Of a stretch of DNA of 64,000 nucleotides, positions 12,755-24,700 are shown piece after piece. The stretch is from Isoperla grammatica. Its lineage: Eukaryota; Arthropoda; Insecta; Plecoptera; Perlodidae. The stretch covers positions 1,298,492-1,362,491 of the forward strand of contig OX246744.1 of assembly GCA_945910005.1 (NCBI GenBank). The letters are read 5' to 3'. Position numbers and translations under genes: made by a program. Numbering within the stretch: position 1 is the stretch's first letter; every line of letters begins with the position of its first letter. Below the pieces are notes generated by a model, which saw only the letters and a list, made by a program, of their open reading frames with translations, had not been told where the DNA came from and ran no database searches.

Positions 12755-15700
12755 CTTTATTCAATAGAACATATGGCATTTATACATAGATAAATACATT
12801 AGTCATAGGATGCGTCAATTAAAACTAAATTAAAACTAAAAGTCCATGTAGTCTTTGACAGTATATGGGCACATCTGGACTAGGTAATCTAACACACAGA
12901 CATCACATTAAGCTGAACCAACAACTGACGTACGTGGATTTAGTGAGGGTACTACAGAATTTTGCGAAATTGGGGCTCAGCTCGGTATATCGAGGACTTG
13001 ATCTATCAAAATTGAAGTGAGTAGGGTAGTGGAAGGAAAACCCATTACATTTATTACCGTAGTATTAATTTTCATCTTTTTATTCATAACATTATAAAGA
13101 ATGCCGAGAATGCTGGAACTCGAGATTCCAGGTAGAAGAACGAGAGAAAGACCACGACAAAGTGAGTGAGGAAGGATGTGGAAATGCGAGGAGGGGACTG
13201 GAATGTAGTTGAGGGGGAAGAGTGGTGGCAGGATAGAAGACGATGGAGAGGCTTATCTTCGATGCCGACACAACGCAGAGTTGGACGTGGCAACAGATGA
13301 TGATGATGATGATGATGATGATGATAATTACAATTAAGAATATAAACAGACATTGCTGTAAAGAGTGCCGAATGTCGATCAATGATTTCGAGTACTGGTT
13401 GTCATCCAACTTTACCGCCCGCCAGACGGACTCACCTGTTGTCTGTGGGCGATGAGAGAGCGCGGGCGTACTGGTCCGAGGGCGACGAGAGAGAGCGGGC
13501 GTACTGGTCCGAGGGCGGAGACGGAGCCTCGTCGCTGTGGCTGGGCGAGGGCGAACTGTCGGGCAGGTTCTCGTGTATCCGGGCGAGCGTCGTGACAAAG
13601 TGTCTCTGCTGCTGCTGCTGTTGTCTGTGTGGGACTCTGCGGGGGCCAAGACAAGACACGACATGTTACTTTGCACGCGTTTAATAGCGCCAGACTACGT
13701 GTGCGGCTTGGAATTCGCTATGTTTATAGGGTAGGATGTGAGAGGTCAAACAGCTAGTCAGTGCTCACGTAGACGGATGTAGAGGGAACTGTTATGATGA
13801 TTTTTGTTTGTGTTTGTTTATACATGTATATATATCTGGCTCCTGTTTCCAACTTAAGTTAGGTCAGGGGGTGGCCATAGCCACCAGGATTCTAGGGCAC
13901 TTCAAGAGCTCCTAACACCGGCTTGCCAGGCCTGTCATGTCCTCTTCAAGTTCACTCTCTTTTCTTTTACTAAATTATGTATCGTAATGTTCACAAAGTT
14001 TCTCACAATCAGTCAGTTCATGGTACAGAAAATGATTTCAAAAAGTTCAATTTTGCACTTAAACTTAATGCAAGTTAATCCAGTCTATATTTGTACTTAG
14101 TTGAAAGTTTTTATCAATTTATTTGTAAATACTAATAAATGCTAAGTTTTCTAAAAGTAAATGTTAGATTATTTACCTTTAATGTTATAAAAACACACGT
14201 CTAGAGAAAGTTGAACCCCTCAAAAGTCTGTAAAGAAGTCGCCTACTCACCCAGCGGGGTTAGTAGAGTTGGGGGGTGGACGGAACGCGTCCTGAGCCAG
14301 TTGGTTGAGATTCGAGTTAGGAACGTTTGTGACTTGTCCGCCGTAGACGAACTGACCCCTGGGCTGTAGCTCGTTGGGGTCTGGAGAGGTGCGGTCGTTG
14401 GACCTACAACATTCAGAGCAACGCACATGATTTAGCCGTACAAGCACCCAAGTTAAGCAGCCGCAAGCTAGGTCAGGAGGAGGATAAACACTATAGTCAC
14501 CGTTGGTTAGAGCACATTGGAGGAATTGGCTCATCAAGTATGTATCTGTTCAGTTAAACACTTTTCAGAGCTAGCCAATGAAATGGGCAGGTCAGAAAAA
14601 GAAGCTATTTTATATTGGATAGCGAGGAAGAGGAATGCCTGAGGAAGCCATCTCTGCATAGGTAAAAAAAAAAAAGTACCTTTGCGTATAAAACTACTTT
14701 ACGTTAGGTAGAGAGCCAACACTAGTGGCATTTGTCTACCACCTCGTACAGCTCCACTCACGCTAGTAGGGGAGTATAAGTTTGCCCAGTACGATAGTGC
14801 GGCCAATACGTACCAATCAATGACGCTCTGTCACCACGCGGGCGAATATGTACTATCTGTACGAGACGGTTGACAAACAGCCATTGGCGCTTCCCCTCTA
14901 TCCTGTCTATATACTCAAAGCTAGTCCATTGGAAAAAAGTTTTAAATGACATTTCATTGTACAAAAAAAATTATCTACAATTTAAAACTGTTTGTAAGCG
15001 GTGACTCAGACACATAGTAAACGAGATGCTCACCTGGATGAGTCTCGGTCCGAGTCGAGCTCCGACCTGACCCTGCGGAGGTTCCGGTTGGCCGGTTTGT
15101 CCCCGGTTCGCGCCGGACTACCGGTCCTGGGCACCGGGTTGTTGGGAGGCCACACGGCCTTCTGCAGCTTCTGAGGCCTCGCGTAGAACTCTCTGATGGG
15201 CGGGACGGCCGCTACGTGCTCGGGACCTGAGCAGTACGAGACACAACACATTAGTTCCGGTACTGCATTCTTTTAGATTATCATTGTTGAGGCAGGACAG
15301 CGTAAGGAAGGCGGTGGAACAGCAAGGAGGAAAAGGGAAGAGTGATGGGAAGACTGGAGAAGATGGAGAGGCCTATCTTCAATGCCAATCCAATGCAGAG
15401 TACACGCCAGACACATCGTAAACTTTAAATCACAGCACGTTAAGCATTGGTTTTTTAATCGAAAAATACGATATCCACAAGAAAGCGCATACAACTCTCT
15501 GGGGAATAATTATATTTTGAGTAACATTCCATGTGTTTAGAGCACAGCGTAAGACGGTAAACTCGTCGTTTGTGCTCAAGCGCATCGCTGCAGGTGTCCG
15601 CACCCGACTCGCACGGTCTTAAGTGTAGCGTGCTGAAGAACGTCCATGGTTTCTAGGAAATTCACAAGTCTGTTTCTGGTCACAACTGCAGGACTAGACT

Positions 15701-18700
15701 AACCTAATATCTCTTGTGAATCCCGGGCCTATGGAGCCTGCCTGACCCGATTAGGTTGGAAACAGACGTAGGCCTATTGCAAAGTATAGGCCCTACTATA
15801 ATATTCTATACCTTATTGTACTCTTTTACGCTATTATTTACCTTTTATTATCTTTATCAATTTATTTCATCTGAGCAACATATGGTATAAGTTCCTACCT
15901 AAGTATTGTGATGTACTGTACTATTAATAAGCTGTAATATCGTGCAATATTATACCTGGTAAATGCTATAATATAAATGCTATGTAACAGAGCGGAAGAG
16001 CTCAAATCATGGTCATGTCTACTACGTAGCGGATCCTCACCCAGGTTGTAAACGATGGGCTGGTTGGGCCTCCTCAAGAACTCCTCCTTCTGCTCGAAGC
16101 TCTTGCGTATCCGGCTCATGATCAGCGAGTCGTCGCTACTCTGGTCCTGGCCGGTCAGCGTTGACGTGGTCGAGTCAAACGAGCTGAGGCTGTCCTTGCT
16201 GTCGGTCAGCTCCGTGGACTGTCTCCGTCCCGCGTCCAGGCTGCTGCCACCTGTCAGACACAGACACACGTGTAATGTGTGTTCTTTGTGCTTGTTTCTG
16301 TGTTTTTATTGTTAGGTTTATTATTTCACGCTAAATGGCAGAATACGCTGTAAGTGAAATATTGAATAAATAAATAAATAAACACTCTTCACCTGTCACA
16401 CTAGACACTCCTACTTGACAAGACAACGCTTTCTATTCAATTACAGATTGTTAAGAAAGACCCTACAACAATAAGCAACCTCCTTTTTACATCACTGATG
16501 AATTAACAATAAAATAACAATGAACAAATTGACAGCTAAACTCCCTCCTCATAACAGTTTATTTTTTTGCCACCAGAATGTATCTAATAGTCCATTTTGA
16601 GTGAGAATTGAATCTGTTGTACCAGGACCCCTATTCTGTAATTTCCCGATATGGATCCGTGCCGATTCCAAAGCGAGTATATTAGTCGTTCCCATAGCGG
16701 GTCTAGCGCGAAAATAAAAAAATAGCTATTCTATAGCGTAGTCCGATATGGGTAGGCCGATATGGGACTGCCGTGCCGTGCCGAGCCGAGGAAATCACAC
16801 AGAGACGGAGCTGCCGAAGTCGTAACCAATCAGAAACTCAGCTTTTCCGAGTGCTTCGCAGTTCGCACAAGTCATGATGTGCAGTTCGCACAAGTCATGT
16901 TGTGATCGTCTTTTGTTTTTGTTTATAACCTCAAAATGCCATCGACTGAAAACGTTGTTCAGTGTTGTTTAAAACATACTAGGCCTAGCATTCTGCTGCC
17001 ACTATGTGTACATATGAGTAGGGCTAACGCTGTGAAGGTCTAGGCCTAGACATACGACCTTTAGGGGGAGGGGATATTTAGGCCTAGACCTGCATTGAAT
17101 ATTAATTTAAAGCTAAGTCAGTAAATACGTGTATAGTTTGACATAACCTCAACAAAATAATATTAAATACAGTATAGAAAAGAATTTCAACTTACGACGT
17201 ACAATATTTCTTCGTTAGAATCTAAATCGTCTCCTAATTTTCGCTGAAAACAAATGTTAATAAGCTAAAAACAACGTTTAACACGCATATCGGCCTAGAA
17301 AGAGGTGCCGAATCCGTATCGGGTTTTACGCTTCCATTCCGGGTTAAATTTGGCGGTATCGGGCATAAAAAAGTTACATAATCGCTCTCGCCCGCTTTCG
17401 ACCCATAGCGGCCCGAATCGGTATCGGGAGTTTCATAAAACAGTTACCGAATAGGGGTCCAGTTACTTACCTTACTCTATATCTCTCTAGTTAGTGTAAT
17501 TACAAGAAATGACTTGTAAGGTGCGCCAAGCGCATCGTGTGAGGGGTCAACATTAAGCAAATAAATACAAGAGTGTGTAGGGTGTGTATTGTATGTGTGT
17601 GGACTGTGCGTTCACTCACTCTGGTAGTAGAGGCTGTTTGAACTGTCGCTCATGTCGCTGTCTGTGGGCGTCCCTGCCGTACGCCCCACGGGCCTGGTGC
17701 CACCCCCGCCACGGTTCACCACCATCTCCTCCCCTGCAAACACACACGCCATACAGGACATAGTACAGTACTACGCGCCACGGGCCTGGTGCCACCCCCG
17801 CCACGGTTCACCACCATCTCCTCCCCTGCAAACACACACGCCATACAGGACATAGTACAGTACTACGCGCCACGGGCCTGGTGCCACCCCCGCCACGGTT
17901 CACCACCATCTCCTCCCCTGCAAACACACACGCCATACAGGACATAGTACAGTACTACGCGCCACGGGCCTGGTGCCACCCCCGCCACGGTTCACCACCA
18001 TCTCCTCCCCTGCAAACACACACGCCATACAGGACATAGTACAGTACTACGCGCCACGGGCCTGGTGCCACCCCCGCCACGGTTCACCACCATCTCCTCC
18101 CCTGCAAACACACACGCCACACATACAGCTCTCAGAGCACTGTACAGTACTACACACCAAGGACATAGTACAGTAGGTACCTCACACCACGGTTACCAGT
18201 CCACATTCGGACTCCAATACAGTTGTTTCTCTCAACGACCATGATCGATTTCATCCTCACATTTGATAATTCGTCAGGTCAATCGACAGTTTGAATTTAC
18301 CAATCGTACCACGACAATCTGCTCACGCTGTTGTAATGGAAAGGGAACTACGGTTCAGAGGTCAATAACAAGGATTTCAAATGCAATTCGATAATATTTT
18401 CACTAGATTGATTATTAAATTTAACCGAGGCTTAATTAAAATACAATTTTATGATATTTTTGCCATCAATTGTCGAATGTAAGTGGAGATCCATCAAAAG
18501 GAGTGCTGGAGTGTTAAGAGTGTGGAGTGCCGGAGTGGTGGAGTGTGGATTGTGGAGTGTTAGAGTGTGGAGTGCTGGAGTGTTAAGAGTGTGGAGTGCT
18601 GGAATGCCGGAATGCCGGAGTGTGGATTGTGGAGTGTTAAGAGTGTGGAGTGCTGGAGTGTTAGAGTGTGGAGTGCTGGAATGCCGGAGTGTGGATTGTG

Positions 18701-21700
18701 GAGTATTAGAGTGTGGAGTGCTGGAGTGTTAGAGTGTGGAGTGCTAGAGTGTGGAGTGCTGGAGTGTTAGTGTGTGGAGTGTTAGAGTGTGGAGTGCTGG
18801 AATGCCGGAGTGCCGGAGTGTGGATTGTGGAGAGTTAGAGTGTGGAGTGCTGGAGTGTTAGAGTGTGGAGTGTTAGAGTGCTGGCGTGCTGGAGTGCTGG
18901 AGTGTTGGAGGCTGGAGTGTTGGAGGCTGGAGTGTTAGAGTGTGGAGTGTGGAGTGTTAGAGTGTGGAGTGTTAGAGTGCTGGAGTGCTGGAGTGCTGGA
19001 GTGTTAGAGTGCTGGAGTGCTGGAGTGCTGGAGTGTTGGAGGCTGGAGTGTTGGAGGCTGGAGTGTTGGAGGCTGGAGTGGTAGAGTGTGGAGTGTGGAG
19101 TGTTAGAGTGTGGAGTGTTAGAGTCCTGGAGTGCTGGAGTGTTGGAGGCTGGAGTGTTGGAGGGTGGAGTGTTAGAGTGTGGAGTGTGGAGTGTCCGAGT
19201 GTGGAGTGTTAGAGTGCTGGAGTGCTGGAGTGCTGGAGTGTTGGAGGCTGGAGTGTTGGAGGCTGGAGTGTTGGAGGCTGGAGTGGTAGAGTGTGGAGTG
19301 TGGAGTGTTAGAGTGTGGAGTGTTAGAGTCCTGGAGTGCTGGAGTGTTGGAGGCTGGAGTGTTGGAGGGTGGAGTGTTAGAGTGTGGAGTGTGGAGTGTC
19401 CGAGTGTGGAGTGTTAGAGTGCTGGAGTGCTGGAGTGCTGGAGTGCTGGAGTGTTGGAGGCTGGAGTGTTGGAGGCTGGAGTGTTGGAGGCTGGAGTGGT
19501 AGAGTGTGGAGTGTGGAGTGTTAGAGTGTGGAGTGTTAGAGTCCTGGAGTGCTGGAGTGTTGGAGGCTGGAGTGTTGGAGGCTGGAGTGTTAGAGTGTGG
19601 AGTGTGGAGTGTCCGAGTGTGGAGTGTTAGAGTGCTGGAGTGCTGGAGTGCTGGAGTGTTAAGAGAGTGGAGGCCAAAGTGTACTCACTGTGCGGCGCCC
19701 CCTCGTCCCAGGTCAGCCGGCCGTTGTCGTAGATCGCGTCTCTCTTGAGCGCGTTGTTCCCCTCGCTGGCTCGCCGCCCCTGGGGGTGGCGGTAGCGGGG
19801 GGTGGGGCCGGCCAGAGAGAGGCGGGGCTTGACGGGCGCGTTGTCCAGGGACTGACGCTGCTTGATCGCCTGCAGACACAACACGCACACAATCATGACA
19901 TTACCGCGTCCTAACTACAAAACTTATAACTACAAAACTAGACACGCAAATGATTTCCACCTAAAATTACAGTACAAGACTTGTAACCAAAAATCTATTT
20001 TTATAAACGGCATCAAACTTTACAATAGTCTTCCACTTACCACTAAACTCATTAAAAATGTCAATACGTACAAAGCCGAATGCATCAACTTTCTTAAGAA
20101 TAAATACCCATATAACTAATATGTAAGTTATTACAAATTTAAATCTCTATCTTTTATTATTTTGTTTAAGTGTATGTATTTTTTTTATTTTCATTGTAAT
20201 TTTGATATTCTACTGTACATTGTATCCAAAGTGTATCTATGTAATTAGCGAAAGCTAAAATAAATAAACTCTACTACACACGTCACACGATGTGAGGCAG
20301 CATCGTACGTACCTTGGCGAGGTGCGTAGTGTTGTCCAGCTGCCGGTGAGGGGCTGAGTGTATCCGGTGCACCGGGACCGGTAACGCGGACGCCTGCTTG
20401 TCCGGCGACCTCAGACGGGGTCGCTGGTTCGTCTCGGGGTTGTGGGCGGTCGCGCCAAAGTACTGCGCGCACAAAACACACGTCGCTATGACATTCCCCT
20501 CCACCACGTTTGCCCCCCGTTTGCCAAGCCGACAAACAGCCTAACACATTAACACATCTAGACATTATACTACGGAAGAAGGGAACAATATAGATTAGGA
20601 CTGCCCAATTATGTTCAATTAAACCTACTGGACGCATTTAAAGGTGAATGTAGTGCCCAGACATCGAGCCGAGCGATATTATCAGGTCATCACCACACTT
20701 CACAGTGCAATCTAATATCGAGAGTGCAAAAAGACATTCCAGGTAAATTTGCAAACAAAGTAGATGATTCATTCACTCACATTATTACACGTTGGAACGT
20801 AGGGGGGCAATTACTTTTACGCCTTTAAACGGGGACAGTCACAGTACAGACGCTTTTGTTTTTTGTTATTTTTTAAGGGAGTTTTTAGGAAAGTGCTGCT
20901 ATTCCTATAGCTTTTCAAGGACAGTTTCAAGGACCGCAGAAAGACTGTCTGGACTCACCAGCTGCAACAGGTCTCTCTCGCGGGGCACGACGGCCAGACG
21001 CAGGAACGCCTCGCTGTGCTGTATCAGCTGCACCACCTGCGAGTAGGGGAAGCCGGCGACGTTGTGTCCGTTGACGCCGACGATGCGGTCTCCCGTGCTG
21101 AGTCCCGCCTCGCTGGCCGGGCTGTCGGCGTGGACCTGCTTCACGAAGATGGTGTCCATCGGCTGGGCGGGGTCCACCGTTCTCGGCGAGCCCAGACCCT
21201 CCCACACCTGCGCGACACAACACACGGTGTTGACACTCTACCCACAGCAAGAGACTCCATACGCAAAGGCAACAGAGACCACAGAGAAGAGTGAGTTATT
21301 GACATGGTGTTGGTTCTCTACCCGGCGCGAGAGACTCCATACGCAAAGGCAACAGTAAATGTAGGGAAGATAGGCGGCCTGTGGCCTCCTACATTGCAAA
21401 GTGTCCGGTACAACAAGTAGTGATACAGACCGCAGAGAAGAGTGAGTTATTGACATGGTGTTGGCCCTCTACCCGGCGCGAGAGACTCCATACGCAAAGG
21501 CAACAGAGACCACAGAGAAGAGTGAGTTATTGACATGGTGTTGGTTCTCTACCCGACGCGAGACACTCCATACGCAAAGGCAACAGTGACCACAGAGAAG
21601 AGTGAGTTATTGACATAGTGTTGGTTCTCTACCCGACGCGAGAGACTCCATACGCAAAGGCAACAGAGACCACAGAGAAGAGTGAGTTATTGACATGGTG

Positions 21701-24700
21701 TTGGTTCTCTACCCGACGCGAGAGACTCCATACGCAAAGGCAACAGAGACCGCAGAGAAGAGTGAGTTATTGACATGGTGTTGGTTCTCTACCCGGCGCG
21801 AGAGACTCCATACGCAAAGGCAACAGAGACCACAGAGAAGAGTGAGTTATTGACATGGTGTTGGTTCTCTACCCGGCGCGAGAGACTCCATACGCAAAGG
21901 CAACAGAGACCGCAGAGAAGAGTGAGTTATTGACATGGTGTTGGTCCTCTACCCGCAGTGAGAGACTCCATACGCAAAGGCAACAGAGACCGCAGAGAAG
22001 AGTGAGTTATTGACATGGTGTTGGTTCTCTACCCGGCGCGAGAGACTCCATACGCAAAGGCAACAGAGACCACAGAGAAGAGTGAGTTATTGACACAGTG
22101 TTGGTTCTCTACCCGACGCGAGAGACTCCATACGCAAAGGCAACAGTGACCACAGAGAAGAGTGAGTTATTGACATAGTATTGGGACTCTACCCGACGTG
22201 AGAGACTCCATACACAAAGACAACAGAGACCACAGAGAAGAGCGAGTTATTGACATAGTATTGGGACTCTACCCGACGTGAGAGACTCCATACGCAAAGG
22301 CAACAGTGACCACAGAGAAGAGTGAGTTATTGGCATAGTGTTGACACTCTACCCAACGTGAGAGACTCCATACGCAAAGGCAGCAGAGACCACAGAGAAG
22401 AGTGAGTTATTGACATGGTGTTGGTATCTACCCGGCGTGAGAGACTCCATACGCAAAGGCAACAGAGACCACAGAGAAGAGTGAGTTATTGGCATAGTAT
22501 TGGTTCTCTACCCGACGTGAGAGACTCCATGCGCAAAGACAACAGAGACCACAGAGAAGAGTGAGTTATTGACATGGTGTTGGTTCTCTACCCGGCGCGA
22601 GAGACTCCATACGCAAAGGCAACAGAGACCACAGAGAAGAGTGAGTTATTGACACAGTGTTGGCTCTCTACCCGGCGTGAGAGACTCCATACGCAAAGGC
22701 AACAGAGACCACAGAGAAAAGTGAGTTATCGACATGGTGTTTGGTATCTACCCGGCGTGAGAGGTTCCATACGCAAAGGCAACAGAGACCACACAGAAGA
22801 GTGAGTTATTGACATAGTGTTGGCACTCTACCCGGCACGAGAGACTCCATACGCAAAGGCAACAGAGACCACAGAGAAGATTGAGTTATCGACATGGTGT
22901 TGGTTCTCTATCCGGCGTGAGACACTCCATACGCAATGGCAACAGAGACCACAGAGAGGAGTGAGTTATTGACATAGTGTTGGTTCTCTACCCGGCGTGA
23001 GAGACTCCATACGCAAAGGCAACAGAGACCACAGAGAAGAGTGAGTTATTGACATGGTGTTGGTTCTCTACCCGGCGTGAGAGACTCCATACGCAAAGGC
23101 AACAGAGACCACAGAGAAGAGTGAGTTATTGACATAGTGTTGGTTCTCTACCCGGCGTGAGAGACTCCATATGCAAAGGCAACAGAGACCACAGAGAAGA
23201 GTGAGTTATTGACATAGTGTTGGCCCTCTACCCGACGCGAGACGCAAAGGCAACAGAGACCACAGAGAAGAGTGAGTTATTGACATAGTGTTGGTTCTCT
23301 ACCCGGCGTGAGAGACTCCATACGCAAAGGCAACAGAGACCACAGAGAAGAGTGAGTTATTGACATAGTGTTGGTTCTCTACCCGGCGTGAGAGACTCCA
23401 TACGCAAAGGCAACAGAGACCACAGAGAAGAGTGAGTTATTGACATAGAGTTGGTTCTCTACCCGACGTGAGAGACTCCATATGCAAAGGCAACAGAGAC
23501 CACAGAGAAGAGTGAGTTATTGAGATAGTGTTGGCCCTCTACCCGACGCGAGACGCAAAGGCAACAGAGACCACAGAGAAGAGTGAGTTATTGACATAGT
23601 GTAGGTTCTCTACCCGGCGTGAGAGACTCCATACGCAAAGGCAACAGAGACCACAGAGAAGAGTGAGTTATTGACATAGAGTTGGTTCTCTACCCGGCGT
23701 GAGAGACTCCATACGCAAAGGCAACAGAGACTACAGAGAAGAGTGAGTTATTGACATGGTGTTGGGACTCTACCCGACGTGAGAGACTCCATACGCAAAG
23801 GCAACAGAGACCACAGAGAAGAGTGAGTTATTGACATAGTGTTGGTTCTATACCCGGCGTGAGAGACTCCATACGCAAAGGCAACAGAGACCACAGAGAA
23901 GAGTGAGTTATTGACATGGTGTTGGTTCTCTACCCGGCGTGAGAGACTCCATACGCAAAGATAACAGAGACCACAGAGAAGAGTGAGTTATTGACATAGA
24001 GTTGGTTCTCTACCCGGCGTGAGAGACTCCATACGCAAAGACAACAGAGACCGCAGAGAAGTGTGAGTTATTGACATGGTGTTGGTTCTCTACCCGGCGT
24101 GAGAGACTCCATACGCAAAGGCAACAGAGACCACAGAGAAGAGCGAGTTATTGACATGGTGTTGGTTCTCTACCCGGCGTGAGAGACTCCATACGCAAAG
24201 GCAACAGAGACCACAGAGAAGAGTGAGTTATTGACATAGTGTTGGTTCTCTACCCGACGCGAGAGACTCCATACGCAAAGGCAACAGAGACCACAGAGAA
24301 GAGTGAGTTATTGACATGGTGTTGGTTCTCTACCCGGCGTGAGAGACTCCATACGCAAAGGCAACAGAGACCACAGAGAAGAGTGCGTTACTGACATAGT
24401 GTTGGTTCTCTACCCGACGCGAGAGACTCCATACGCAATGGCAACAGAGACCACAGAGAGGAGTGAGTTTTTGACATAGTGTTGGTTCTCTACCCGGCGT
24501 GAGAGACTCCATACGCAAAGGCAACAGTAAATGTACGGATCGGAACGGAGGATAGGTGGCCAGTGGCCTCCTACACTGCAAAGTGTCCGGTACAACAAGT
24601 AGTAATACAGACCGCAGAGAAGAGTGAGTTATTGACATAGTGTTGGTTCTCTACCCGGCGTGAGAGACTCCATACGCAAAGACAGTTTATTCCCGTTCGT

